From Shinisaurus crocodilurus (taxonomy: Eukaryota > Chordata > Lepidosauria > Squamata > Shinisauridae), in assembly GCA_021292165.1 (NCBI GenBank), contig CM037880.1, positions 206,796,255-206,860,254 of the forward strand: a stretch of 64,000 nucleotides of DNA. The letters run 5' to 3'. Both the position numbers and the translations under genes were made by a program. The notes beneath the pieces are model-generated. The model was given only the letters and a program-made list of their open reading frames with translations. It was not told the origin of the DNA and made no database searches. The stretch's first letter is position 1. Each line of letters opens with the position of its first letter. Shown here in pieces: positions 33,354 through 44,402 of the stretch.

Positions 33354-33692
33354 TATTTTATTTATGTTTACAAGTATATCTCACCTTTATTCCTCTTGCA
33401 AGGAACCCAAGGCTACTTACATGTTTCTCCTCCTCCTCTCCATTCTACCCTCACATCAACCCTGTGAGAGTCAGTCAGTGACTGGCCCAAAGTCACCCAG
33501 TGAGCTTCAAGGCCAAGTGAGAACTAGAACCTGGATCTCCAGAGTCCCAGTCCAACACTCTAACCCAGTGTCCTCCAACCTTGGGTCCCCAGATGTTTTT
33601 GGCCTACAACTCCCAGCGTGCCCCAGTCAGCATAGCATCTGGGGACCCAAGGTTGGAGAACACTGCTCTAACCACTGCACCACACTGGCTCT
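33354..33692 (-). mobile_element. Sauria SINE split by a hAT MITE
   Basis: Minus-strand copy: tail at 33354-33395, 'gactggcccaaagtcaccca' body, 'gtcccagtccaacactctaa' head, then a break. The final 'ctctaaccactgcaccacac' resumes at 33666. The broken point is the duplicated octamer CTCTAACC. Confidence 0.92.
33566..33665. mobile_element. Palindromic hAT MITE inside a Sauria SINE
   Basis: CAGTGTCCTCCAACCTTGGG to CCCAAGGTTGGAGAACACTG, with perfect duplication CTCTAACC (33558-33565, 33666-33673). Removing the MITE and one octamer restores a continuous SINE, so it is younger than the SINE. Confidence 0.95.
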
Positions 33693-34607
33693 CCAGACTG
33701 AGCTCACTATTAGAATATAGGATTTGTTTGTTTTCAATTCTGGGAGAAGTAACGCTGAAGGGCCTATAAACATTTGAGACAAACAAATAAATGTAAGGAA
33801 ATGTGTAAGTACAATCTACATATCGGTTTATTAAAACAAAGACAGACATGATCTGAGCTGGGTTTTAAAGGCTTAATATTTCAAATGGGAATACATGGAA
33901 CCCACACGTTGAGGTGCAGAAGGGAAAATCCCCTCTCAACCGTATGCAACGTATACATTTTCTAAAGTGCTTGTCTGGTACTTGCCTTGCTCTGTGTCCC
34001 TGACTTGGTTTTAAAAAGCATTATTAAGCTGCTAAAGGAGCACAGGATGTTCTTGGAGCCAGCTGATGTGCTACTAAAATGTAGCTGCAAAGAATGGGGA
34101 TTTTATTCCGTGTCCCTTAATGTGATTTCCTTGTGAGAGAGGTTAAGCTTTCTCATGCATCTCAGAGCATAAAGTTGCAAGTAAATATGCAAATAAGATT
34201 TCTAGCTCCCTTCCCTCCCTTTCCTTCAAACTCTTTCCTGGACAATAAAATAGGGATGTAACAAATTACAGACCAATGGAAGGGAGAAGATTTTGTCATC
34301 GTCCCCCGTCCCCGTCCCCCAAGCTGCTCTTGCTGGCTCCACCAAGCCTCCATCCTTTCTTAATGCTTTTCTCTCATTCTATCTCTATTTTGGGAACAAA
34401 ACAAAACAAACAAACAAAAATCAGACACAGTCTTCTATAACCAGTCACAAGCCATTAGGAAATACTACTGAGAACTAGTGATGATGGCCAAATGTACCCC
34501 GGGTGAATTCATTATATCATTGGATTATAACAAACTCACCCATGCAAGCTCAGACGACAGTTCTCTCCCTTAAAACAAATGCTTGTTCTGCGTAAACAAG
34601 CTTTGGC
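33693..34607. other. No recognised feature
   Basis: CCCCGT-type low complexity near 34300-34320 and an AAAC tract near 34399-34420. No gene. Confidence 0.4.
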
Positions 34608-34615
34608 GCATGTCG

Positions 34616-34934
34616 TATGGATGGGGCGACCTGCCCGGCACTCAACTCGCGGTGCGTGAGTCGAACGCTCCCGCTGCACAAGTCAAGCGCGAGCACCAGC
34701 TGAGGCACTCGCCAGACTTCCAGGTTGTTTATGTAGAAAATGGCCTAATTTGCACAAATTTGGCCATTTTCTACGTGAATAACATAGCGTCGGAACCCAG
34801 AAGTCGCTTTCCCTGACTTGGCTCGCGAGAACGTGAGTTGAGCCGGGGAAAAGGTATGGTGAGCAGAGCTCGGGGGGTCGAACCCACAAGTTCACCAGAT
34901 TCCACCCCCCTATCGAGCTCCACGCACATCCCTA
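34616..34934. mobile_element. GC-rich foldback element, hAT-like, copy 6
   Basis: Starts TATGGATGGGGCG, ends CACGCACATCCCTA. Flanks gCATGTcg and cCATGTgc share five bases. Arms 'tttatgtagaaaatggcc' / 'ggccattttctacgtgaata' are clear. The ETS-like motif is decayed to CCCAGAAGTCGC. Confidence 0.75.
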
Positions 34935-34986
34935 CCATGTGCAATCTTCAATATCAAAGTGCATCTTAGGAGCTGTGGTTTGGAAT

Positions 34987-35234
34987 GAGCCAGTGTGGCA
35001 TAGTGGTTAGAGTGTTGGTCTAGGACTTGGGAGATCTTGGTTCTAGTCCCCGCTCGGCCATGAAGCTCACTGAGTGACTTAGGGCCAGTCACTGACTCTC
35101 AGCCTAACCTACCTCACAGGGTTGTTGTGAGGATAAAATGGAGAGGAGGAGGATTATCTAAGCCACCTTGGGTTCCTTGCAGGAAAAAAGGCGGGGTATA
35201 TAAATATAATAAATATAATAATAAATAAATAAAT
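34987..35234 (+). mobile_element. Sauria SINE
   Basis: 'gagccagtgtggcatagtgg', 'ggttctagtccccgctcg', 'gtgacttagggccagtcact' and 'aggcggggtatataaatata' with an ATAA tail. Full length. Confidence 0.93.
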
Positions 35235-35894
35235 GTCATGTGTCACCACATTATATACGCCCTTCCTAATTGGTTGTTTTCACATGGTCTGTTGCAGAAA
35301 CACTCCACCCAGCAGCAGCAGCAAGTAAAGTACATGTTCTGTTCTGTTTACTTACAGAACAAAATAAAAGAATGTACTGTACAAACAACGATGACCCAAA
35401 TCTGATTTGCTCTGATGAGAGTAAGAACGAGTGTGTGCTGATGTGACTGGCTGTGGGGCAAAGTGACATCATCACAGTTTACTGGAAGCAAGAAAAGGGT
35501 TACTCCAACCACATCAGCACATGTGTGGAAATAGCATTGTTTAGATACAGACTGCGCATGCTCAGAAGCTTGCGATCAACTCCGAACTTAGTAGCAAATT
35601 TGTGAAGTGCTCGTCCAGGTTCATTAAAAATGTGAGCTTTACAAATGGGCAAAATTTGACCAGCGAGCTGACTAATTACAAAATCCGGCAGCATCACTAC
35701 TGGGAACAAGTGTATAGGAGACTGTACTCTGTTGTTTTTCCTCTTCCTTATTTTGTTGTTTCTATAGTAAAGAATGTACGGTATATGGTAAACTCTCTGC
35801 CAGCCACATGAGCTTATCTGTGACTGGATTCTAGGCCTGATCATAGACCCAATTGCAGCTCATGTGATGTAAGGAGTGTCTTTGACATCCCCTT
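35235..35894. other. No recognised feature
   Basis: Unique sequence. The 114-codon minus frame at 35500-35844 has no known motif. Confidence 0.4.
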
Positions 35895-35899
35895 CTATT

Positions 35900-36553
35900 T
35901 GTCGGGGTTACCTCCCCTAGCCCCTCAAGTTCCTACTCTCTAACTCCAAAACAGCACTGGTCAGATCCCGTGGGAATAGATTCTGAAACAGAAGGGGAGG
36001 GGGAGTTAGAAGCAGAGTTAGAAGCGGAGACACTCTCTGTTGATAACACTGACCCAGCTGTGTCGTCAAGGTTGCAGCCGGCACCAAGTATTACCAGGGA
36101 GTAGAAGAATCTACGTAAGGGACACGGGAAAGGAGGTCCCGATGGGAGGGGAAGAAGAGCTCCTGATGGGAGGGGGAAGCCAGCCTCCGTGACAATGCCT
36201 CGTGAGCAATGTCACCTCCGGAGGCAGGAACAACGGACCTCACTTTGTCATTCTGCTCGATTAGCGAACAAGGCTTTAGACCCGCCCTAGGGGGGGGCGG
36301 AGGAGGTTCTCTGGTTTGAGGTTGGGAGCGCGCGAAACTCCTCAGTTCTGAAGCGACTATTGCATTCATGATTTCCCATTGACGGGATAACGGGTCTTGA
36401 ATTACTTTCTTTACTTTTGTGTAACCCTTTTCTGCAACCACCTGAGTTGCCCCTGCATTTTACTCAATAAAGCTCTACAAAGAAACCCAGAAGCTGTGCA
36501 CAACGTTCTGGCGGCTGGCGGGAGGGGAGTAGGAGTGCACGAGAGACGTAACA
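35900..36553 (-). mobile_element. Solo LTR with 5-bp TSD
   Basis: A 654-bp unit starting TGTCGGGG and ending GACGTAACA (TG...CA rule), flanked by CTATT at 35895-35899 and 36554-36558. A poly(A) signal and 'ttctggcggctggcgg' close to the right end suggest the plus strand may be the coding sense despite the marked strand. No internal gag or pol and no second LTR, so this is a recombination remnant of an endogenous retrovirus-type or Gypsy-type element. Confidence 0.8.
36466..36471 (+). promoter_or_regulatory. AATAAA polyadenylation signal within the solo LTR
   Basis: In 'actcaataaagctctac', about 80 bp before the LTR end, as expected for the R region if the LTR reads on the plus strand. Confidence 0.65.
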
Positions 36554-36781
36554 CTATTTCTCATGAATGAAACAAGCGAACTTTCACAGTTAGTCAACTG
36601 AACATGGCTGAGAAGAGAACATTCAAGGTCCCAGAGTGGGGGTGAGGAACCTCTTCCAGCCTAATCCCATTTAAAAGAAGCTCTTGATTAGTGGTGGGCA
36701 GAGCCGAAGGCAAGAGGTGTGGGGCCAAAATACAAAAAAAGCACCAGCATACTGGAGTTAAAGCTGTTACAGGCAACAACC
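36554..36781. other. No recognised feature
   Basis: Short unique stretch between the solo LTR and the next MITE; it includes the second LTR target copy (36554-36558). Confidence 0.5.
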
Positions 36782-36862
36782 CAGTGTTCTCCAAACGCTG
36801 GCTGGGGCATACTGGGAGTTGTAGGCCAAAAACATCTGGGGACCCAAGGTTGGAGAACACTG
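36782..36862. mobile_element. Palindromic hAT MITE (CAGTGTTCTCC family), partial
   Basis: Right arm intact (CCCAAGGTTGGAGAACACTG), left arm rearranged after CAGTGTTCTCCAAACGCTGG. Flanking octamers no longer match. Confidence 0.75.
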
Positions 36863-37434
36863 AACTAAGCCTTAGGGGAGGCACTTCAACCTCTTAGCAT
36901 GGGGAAAAAACTGCACAAACCCCAGGATATCTCCAAATGATCGATGGTTGGGGGAAAGGAGATGGGACCAGGGGAAGGGGGCATGGCCATCAGGGCACCC
37001 CAGAGGGCTGTCTTCGGACCCTGGGTGGGAAGGATTTGTCCCACAGGCTTGAACGTCTGTACCCCTGTCTTGGAGATTAGAAAAAAATGTAGCTCTAACA
37101 AAGTGTGGAAGGTTCCACAAGACTCTACGGAGGTCTGGAACATTAAACATGTTATAAAAAATAAATCAATATATGGGATACATGAAAGTTATCCATACTT
37201 CTAACAGTCTACTCTCCCTTCTGTTGCTGACAAGAAAACCAGCGCAAGGAATGTTGAGTTAATGTGGGTTTGATACTTACTAATCTTTTGATGATACTTC
37301 CCTGTTGTTTATGGTTGGTGCCATTTTCTGCTACCTAAGGAGCTGCACTCAATTTGTTCTTAGTATATATAATGTATATATGATGATCTCATATATCTCT
37401 TAGTATATCTCATATATCTCTTAGTATATATGAT
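36863..37434. other. No gene; TA-rich repeats at 37363-37434
   Basis: 'tctcatatatctcttagtat' occurs twice just before the hexamer tract. Otherwise unique. Confidence 0.45.
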
Positions 37435-37476
37435 GATCTCGATCTCGATCTCGATCTCGATCTCGATCTCGATCTC
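37435..37476. repeat. (GATCTC)n hexamer tandem
   Basis: Seven perfect 6-bp units, followed by (CT)n and (AC)n. Confidence 0.93.
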
Positions 37477-38123
37477 TCTCTCACACACACACACCGTGTC
37501 CAATGTAGTGTTGAACCAAAAACCCCCATTTGTTGTGAGAGACCATGCATTCCCCCACAAAATTAAGGGGGAATTTCAGCTGTTTTGGGGTGGGGGGACA
37601 TTTCTAAAAACATTTCATGCATCTGACCCAAAGCACACATTACTTTCAAGATGCAGCAAGCAGCTATGTCCTTTTTACTCTAGAGTAAGTGCAGGGATCC
37701 CAAATCTGGATAGGGACCTTAGTGTTGTGGGCAGTGGGGATTTAACCTGTTCCCCCTGTTGCATCCCCAATCTAGACCAGCCCCCCGCCCATGCCTGCAA
37801 TTTATAATGCCAAACAATGTGATCCATTACAGCCCATGTTGCTGGGATGTTGAAGAAAATGTACTATCCTTTTCAAGGCAAAAGCTGTGCAGTATTATGA
37901 ATTAGTTTGTTAAGAATTTCATCTAAAGTGTTAATGAATTGTTACAATATTCCGCAGGCAGTGATTCCATATCTGGGTGTTGGTTTTTTAAAAAATATAA
38001 TTTTAAAGCTACTTTTATGGACTTCTTCACATGTCCATAAATAGGCCAAAATCCTTTGGAAAACTCAGGGTTATTACAAATTACTCAGCTGTTACTTTAT
38101 TTTATTTTATTTTTTATCATTGG
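37477..38123. other. No recognised feature
   Basis: The 125-codon frame starting in the hexamer tract (ISIS repeat) is a microsatellite translation. No gene. Confidence 0.45.
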
Positions 38124-38586
38124 CAGAGTGATCCTATGGCCCCCAGACAATGCCTAGAGGGCCATAGGATTTTTCAGATTCCCAGATTCGAGGTCAGAAA
38201 AGAGCTCTGACCTCGGAGTTGGGGATCCATTCCTGGATTGCCCACCCCCATCTTGCAGCTGGCACAGGAAGAACCACAGTGGCTGCTTCTCCAAGGTCAT
38301 AAGAGCAACCTTGGAGAAGGGGTAAAGAGGGCATTACATGAGGCGGGGAGGGGAGGGGACCAGATCCGCCAGGATATGATGTATCCTGGTGGCACTCCAG
38401 CATCTTTCCCTCCACATCTGAAGCACTGCAACTAGACGGCTGAACTCTGCCGTCTAGCCGATTTGCGGGGCCAGAGGAGAGAGGAGGCGAAGATCACCTC
38501 CATCTTCCTCCAGCCCTGCATAGGATGCCTGGAATCCTCCAAGTCTGGAGGCTTACGGGTATCCCCATTGGATTGTGTGCCCTTGG
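38124..38586 (+). mobile_element. GC-rich GCAATCCTATGG element (family X), copy 3
   Basis: Opening hairpin 'atcctatggcccccagacaa ... gggccatagg', inner pair 'cgaggtcagaaaagagctct' / 'ctgacctcgg', a second pair 'ttctccaaggtcat' / 'caaccttggagaa', end 'ggattgtgtgcccttgg'. Confidence 0.65.
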
Positions 38587-39107
38587 TCTGATTCAACAGC
38601 CTTTCAAACCCCACCTTATTTACTGTCCCGTCCCCCGTCCCCCTGCATTTAAGAAGAAAATGGAATGATATAATTGCATAGAAACTTTCTTGGTTCTCAT
38701 GTACGGTAATTTGAGTCAGAGCAATTATTTTTTACATTTAAGTTAATCAGAGCCGCACAATGGATATGAGTAGGTTTTTAAGGCGGTTTTAGTCATGGGG
38801 CAGAGAAAAAAGGGAGGGATGTATTATGCATTAATTATCTTTAGAAGATGAATTCATGCTGCTAATAATAGGAACCGTCAGTGGTTTCAGTGCGCGGGAC
38901 TTAGAGCAACTCTGAAAACAGTGTAAGTTCAATTCCTTTTTATAAATGTCACAATTTTAGCCATTTGGTGCATGATTTCCCCTGAGCTCTGAGCTCTCCA
39001 ATGTGGTGTCCTATGAGCACCGATGCACACATACACCCATCTCTTGATGCCTGTTAGGCTCCCCGCCCCTCTTGATTTTTATTTCATTTCTTAAGATCTT
39101 TAAAAAT
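38587..39107. other. No recognised feature
   Basis: A/T-rich unique sequence. Confidence 0.4.
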
Positions 39108-39317
39108 TAAGAACATAAGAAGAACCATGTTGGATCAGAACAAGGGTTCATCTAGTCCAGCTAGCATTCTGTTCACACAGTGGCCAACCAGCTGCCCCAA
39201 TGGGAAGCCCACAAGCAGGACATGAGTGCAACAGCACCCTTCCTCCTGTGTTCCCCAGCAACTGGTGTACATAGGCATAGTGCCTCTGATACTGCAGGTA
39301 GCATATAGCCATCAGGA

Positions 39318-39578
39318 CTAGTAGCCATCATCCTCCATGAATGTGTCAAGTCCCCTTTTAAAGCCCTCCAAATTGGTGACCATCAGTACATCTTGTGGAA
39401 GTGAATTCCATAGTTTAACTATACGCTGTGTGAATAAGTTCTTCCTTTTATCTGTCCTGAATCTCTGACCAAGCAGCTTCATGGGATGACCCTGGGTTCT
39501 AGTATTATGAGAGAGGGAGAAAAATGTCTCCCTATCCACTTTCTCCACACCGTGCATAATTTTGTACACCTCTATCAT
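39318..39578 (-). pseudogene. CR1 ORF2 C-terminal domain
   Basis: An 86-codon intact stretch: MIEVYKIMHGVEKVDRETFF ... HNTRTQGHPMKLL ... RIVKLWNSLPQDV ... GFKRGLDTFMEDDGY then a stop. This is the conserved end of CR1 ORF2. It normally lies directly after the reverse transcriptase; here the upstream coding part is displaced by the insertion at 39615-40238. Confidence 0.9.
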
Positions 39579-39614
39579 GCCTCCCCTTACTCACCTTTTT
39601 TCTAAGCTAAACAA
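39554..39614. repeat. 60-bp direct repeat, left copy
   Basis: From 'gcataattttgtacacctct' to 'ctaagctaaacaa', identical to 40239-40298 except for one extra T. The two copies bracket the insertion exactly. Confidence 0.95.
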
Positions 39615-40238
39615 GTGAGTCTAAGATCAGAATTAGAGAGGCAGTATACTCACATGATGCTAATAAAGATGCTGGAATTATTCAGCAAACAGGATTTAGC
39701 AGGTGGTACAATCTTTACAAGGGTGAGCGATCTCTCTCTAACTATCTTAATTCTTTGACCCTCTCGGAGCTAAAGAAGGCATTTACAGAATTACGCTTCC
39801 AGACTATGCCTTCGCCCGCCATACTTGGATGGGAGATATACAAATGTTCCTACATTCCAGCAGCTTTGTATATGAGGAACTCCACAAATAAAGTACATTA
39901 TTCATTACATATTTTTTTTGTGAATTGTATGCCAGGCCTAGAAAAAGATTTCTTGCACCTTTGCTGGGAGGAATGTCTGACAGAATTTTGGCTGAGCAGA
40001 TGTGTATGCTACTTGCAGATTCAGATCTTTATATAACTAATCAAGTAGCCATATTTTCAGTGGCTGCCAAAAAGATTAGAGCAAGGTCCTAAAAACTGTT
40101 GTTGTAGATTGTGTCCCATGATGAATTGATTTCAGTGGCTTGTTCAATCTTTTTATTATGCTGTGATTGTTGTTGCCATGGCAAAAATGGTAAGAACCTA
40201 TGGTTATATACAATTAAATCAACTACTACATGTAAGAG
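39615..40238 (+). mobile_element. 624-bp insertion with LINE-like frame
   Basis: Carries a 93-codon plus-strand frame (39755-40036) with LTLSELKKAFTELRF and FLHLCWEECLTEFWL. The latter resembles the zinc-knuckle-like H..W..C....FW region near the end of L1 ORF2. Similarity is weak and judged by eye. No poly(A) tail is visible before the right repeat. Confidence 0.4.
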
Positions 40239-40298
40239 GCATAATTTTGTACACCTCTATCATGCCTCCCCTTACTCACCTTTTTCTAAGCTAAACAA
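40239..40298. repeat. 60-bp direct repeat, right copy
   Basis: Right copy of the CR1 segment; the LINE continues from here with 'tcccagatgttgtaaccttt'. Confidence 0.95.
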
Positions 40299-40353
40299 TC
40301 CCAGATGTTGTAACCTTTCCTCATAGGGGAGTTTTTCTAGCTCCTTGATCATG

Positions 40354-40868
40354 TTAGTTGACCTTTTCTGCACTTTTTCCAACTCTACAACATCCTTTTT
40401 TTGGTGACCAGAACTGTACACAGTATTCTAAGTGAAGTCGCACCATAGGTTTGTATAAGCGGAGTATGGTAGTTTTATTTTCAATGCCTTTCCTAATTAT
40501 GCCTAACATGGAGTTTGTCTTTTTCACAGCAGCCACACATTGGGTTGACATTTTCATTGAGCTGTCAACCACAACCTCAAGATCTCTTTGTCAGTCAGTG
40601 CTAGTTTAGACCACATCAGCTTATACTTGAAGTTGGGATTTTTTGCCCCAATGTGCATCACTTTATACTTGCTTACATTGCGCCATGTTTGCCATTTTGA
40701 TGCCAATTCTCCCAGTTTAGAGAGATCCTTATAATCCCTTTTTGTTTTAACCACCCAAAACAATTTGGTGTCATCAGCACACTTGGCCAGTTCACTGTGC
40801 ACTCCTAATTCCAGATCATTTAGGAATAAGTTGAAAAGCATTGGTCCCAATACAGATCCCCAAGGCAC
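40354..40868 (-). pseudogene. CR1 reverse transcriptase, palm to thumb
   Basis: From the 40868 end: W-G-S-V-L-G-P-M-L-F-N-L-F-L-N-D-L (motif B region), then CADDTKLF, the catalytic motif with the usual F changed to C; DD is retained. After a frameshift near 40560 comes KKTNSMLGIIRKGIENKT and [14 protein letters not shown], the CR1 thumb signature. Motif A (LDFQKVFDKVHH) lies upstream near 40999-41065. Confidence 0.9.
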
Positions 40869-41579
40869 CCCACTGTTTATATGCCTCCATTGGGAGAATT
40901 TACCATTTATTCCTACCCTCTGCTTTCTGTCCTTTAACTAGTTACTGATCCATAAGAGGACCTCTCATCTTATTCCATGACTGCTAAGTTTGCTCAGAAG
41001 TCTTTGGTGATGGACTTTGTCAAAAACCTTTTGGAAGTCCAAATAAAACATGTCTACTTCATCACACCTGTCCTCATGTTTACTGACACTCTTAAAAACC
41101 CTCTAAAAATTTAGTGAGAAAAGACTTTCCTTTGTGGAAGCCATGTTGATTCTTTTTCAGCTGGGCTCTTCCTTCTATATGCTTATCAAGTTTTATCTTT
41201 AATAATGCTTTCAACCAATTTATCCGGAACAGACATTAAACTAACTGACCTGTAATTTCCAGAATCCCCCTGGATCCTGTTTTTAAAATTGGTGTTACAT
41301 TGGCCAATCTCTAGTCCTCTGGTACAGAGACTGATCTTTGGGGCATGTTACATATTTTTGTTAGAAGATCAGCAATTTTATATTTGAGTTCTTTAAGAAA
41401 TCTAGGATGGATACCATCTGGGCCTGGTTATTATTAACTTTAAATTTGTCAATAAGGTTGAGAACTTCATCTTTTGGCAGCACTATTTGCCTCAGTTCCT
41501 CAGACTCCCTTCCTGAAAACATCAGTTCTGGCACAGGTATCTGTTCTATATCTTCTGCAGTGAAGACCGATGAAAATAA

Positions 41580-41882
41580 TTAATTCAGCCTCTCCACAAT
41601 CTCCTTATCCTCCTTCAGTACTTCTTTACCTCCATTGTCATCCAATGGTCCAACTGCCTCCCTAGCTGGTTTTCTGCTTCTGATACATTTAAAGAATTCT
41701 TTATTGATGGCCTTGATGTTGTTCACAATATGCTCCTCAAAATGCTTTTTTGCATCTCTTATTGTCTGCTTGCATCTCCTTTGTGCAAGCTTGTGGTCCC
41801 TTTTGTTTTCCTCATTTGGGCAAGACTTCCATTTTCTGAAGGAAGCCTTCTTTTCTCGAATAGCTTCCTTGACATTGCTCAT
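41580..41882 (-). pseudogene. CR1 ORF2 linker region
   Basis: About 100 residues rich in K/R/E between endonuclease and reverse transcriptase (SNVKEAIREKKASFRKWKSC ... DAKKHFEEHIVNNIK ... RSRKPAREAVGPL). Helical spacer of CR1 ORF2. Confidence 0.85.
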
Positions 41883-42158
41883 TAACCATGCTGGTTACCT
41901 CTTGACCTTGGTGCTACCTTTCACAACCTGTGGTATACATTCTAGCTGAGCTTTTATTATTGTGGTTTTGAGTAACTTCCAAGCATTTTGAGGGAATTTA
42001 ACCCTCTTGACTCTCCGTTTCAACTTCCATTTTACCAGTTTCCTCATTTTAGAGAAATTTCCTCTTTTGAAGGCAAATGTGAGTTGGACTTCTTTGGCAA
42101 TCTTTCAGTTAAATGTACATTAAATCTGAGAGCACTGTGGTCACTGTTTCCAACTGGT

Positions 42159-42353
42159 TCAACAACATTTACATCTTGTACTAGATCCTGGGCAACACCA
42201 CTTAGGATTCAATCCAGGGTTGCTGCCCCTCTGATCGGTTCCATGACCATGTTCTAGGGCACAGTTGTTTAGGACATCGAGAAATTTAACCTCTTTGTCA
42301 TGACTGGAACATGCATTTATCCAGTCAATGTGGGGGTAATTGAAGTCACCCAT
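42159..42353 (-). pseudogene. CR1 endonuclease fragment
   Basis: GDFNYPHIDW at its start is the APE-type endonuclease GDFN motif; NNCALEHG and TDQRGSNPGLN follow. Frame ends after about 64 codons. Confidence 0.9.
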
Positions 42354-42610
42354 TATTACAACACTTCCTCATTTGGAGGCCTCCCTGATTTTGTTTTCTA
42401 TCTCAAGATCCCCCTCAGGATTCTGGGGGATGGTAGCATGTTTCTAGTACTAAATTAGCTTTGGAGCCCTGTATTGTCACCCACAGTGCTTCTGTGAAAA
42501 TGTCTGCCCCTTTTAGGTTGGCCACTATGCTTTCTTTGATGTACAAAGCAGTACCTTCTCTAGAATACCCTTCCCTGTCCTTCCTATAGAGTTTATGTCC
42601 AGAGATGACT

Positions 42611-43392
42611 GTTAAACATTAAAACATGTTTGTCTGTTTTAATTGGGATGTTGGCATGCTGCACAGGAAAGGTCTGTCCTCTGTAGTTGGGTTAAAATAA
42701 TAGTTTTCTGTTTTAGAGATCAGACCCCACCTCTGCCTTGTACTTAGATTCTTTGGCAAGTTACTTTTCTTTTAGTCTCACCAGTTTGCCTTCTGGGAAA
42801 CAAGCATTTTGTGGTTGGCCATACCCACTATGGTAGCCATGTTATGAATGGGGGGGGGATTGGAGTGGTATACACCCCCTCATTTTACCCTCACATCCAC
42901 AGAATATGGTTTTACGTTGCAAAAGGACACTCGAGTCATAATACATCTAAGCGTTATGAGCTGGGCAGATTTCCATTCCAAACCAGGTAATTACAAACTT
43001 CAGTGACATCCCTAGTTTTCCATCTCTTCTCAAAGAAATGTCCATGAAGAAGAGCCTGCCTGCCAGACCTCTATAAAAAGCACTCTTTATTAAGGTAAAA
43101 TAAATTATATAGACTGGATAAAGAGGCTTCCTAGCCTAGCATCCTTCATATTGCCTTCGGTCAGAAAGGCTGAAGGAAGACACACAACTAAAAGACATCT
43201 CAGAGCATGCGCTTTAGATCTGCTCCAAGATCGTCATCCAAAACAAGCAATCAGATATACCAGTGACTTGACTGCTGGCTGAAGCCCTTCAGTCTTTCCT
43301 CTTCCCACTGGCTCCAACTTGCTACCACTGCCTAATCTTCCCATGCCTTGATACAAAATACCTCCATCTAGGCACCGGAGGTTGTTGTTTTT
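42611..43392. other. No recognised feature
   Basis: 'ctataaaaagcactctttat' at about 43072 and a poly-G at 42850 are the only notable tracts. An LTR-like origin is possible but unsupported. Confidence 0.35.
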
Positions 43393-43590
43393 TAAAACAT
43401 AGGAATCTGCCTTATACCAAGACAGGCCACTGGTTATCAAGCTCAGCATTGTCTACACTGATAGGCAGTGTCTCTCCAGGATTTCAGACAGGAATGCTTC
43501 CCGTGTCCTACTTGGAGATTATGGGGATTGAACCTGCAATTTGTTTGTATGCAAAGCATGTGTACTACTGAGCTACAGCCCTTCCTCACG
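43393..43590 (-). mobile_element. tRNA-derived SINE with L2-like tail
   Basis: Plus strand reads tail first: 'gaatctgccttataccaaga', 'ctgataggcagtgtctctcc', then 'ttggagattatggggattga' (B box complement) and 'gtactactgagctacagccc' (A box complement). Confidence 0.8.
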
Positions 43591-44394
43591 TCAGGGGTGC
43601 TGAAGGAGAACCCATGATAGTAGGCAGGAGGAGGTGGTAGCAGAGGTAGCAAATGATGGAGCCAATGAGAGGGAAACTAATGTTGAGTTGCTGGTTTGTC
43701 TGGCAGTTCAGATTTGAAGGCTGGCTCAGTGTTCTGCAGTTGTATTCTGAGCTGTCTTTTTATCATCGGTTTTTCTCCAGCCAGAATCCAGGTGTTCATT
43801 TCTACATTATAATATACATTTTGTGGCTTTGAGTATATCCTTAAAACAAGCCCTTTCTCTCTTCAGGTAGGCGACTGTCAAATTGTGATTTATATATCTA
43901 GCTGCTCGCAACATTGTAATAATCATCCTAACCTTGCAAAGAATAGGTCTTTGTGGTTTGTCCCCATCTTCTGACTATCCCTTCACTCATAGCTCCCATT
44001 TACATGATTAAACACATCCACTGTGAAGGAAAATCTATTGACTGTAACATTAGTTGCTTCCCCCCACCCCCTTTTAAGGTCAGATAAACAGCTCCACTGG
44101 TGCCAAATCATCTGGAAGAATATATCGGCATATACTGCTGGTGAAATTGATGTGTGTTGTCCAGGAAGTATCATACATTGACCTGTCTTTATGGTATTCA
44201 TCTATGTGGCTTAGATTCTCACTTCAGCTATGCTTAACTAAATAAACTAAAAGCCAGTATTTGCTCACCCCTTTTAACTGGATTATGTTTCGACCAAATC
44301 TTTTTCAAATGCCAATTTCATATTTGTTATTCCCTTCAGAGAAAATGTTAGCTTCCCCCCCCCCCCCAGCTCTTGTTTGTTCTGAGTTAGCTTA
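43591..44394. other. No recognised feature
   Basis: No gene; poly-C runs near 44063 and 44357. Confidence 0.4.
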
Positions 44395-44402
44395 CTATTA
44401 TC

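Larger units (their letters stand above)
39108..42610 (-). mobile_element. CR1 LINE, 5'-truncated, interrupted
   Basis: Minus-strand CR1 retrotransposon running from endonuclease (about 42.6-42.1 kb) through a linker (41.9-41.5 kb) and reverse transcriptase (41.3-40.4 kb) to the C-terminal domain (39.58-39.32 kb), then a non-coding 3' end 'atgttcttaa'-type at 39.11 kb. About 2.9 kb of element plus a 624-bp insertion. Many frameshifts and stops: an inactive, fairly old copy. Confidence 0.92.

Noticed and set aside
37430..37807. 125-codon frame beginning with an ISIS repeat
   Set aside because: Starts in the (GATCTC)n tract; no protein-like continuation.
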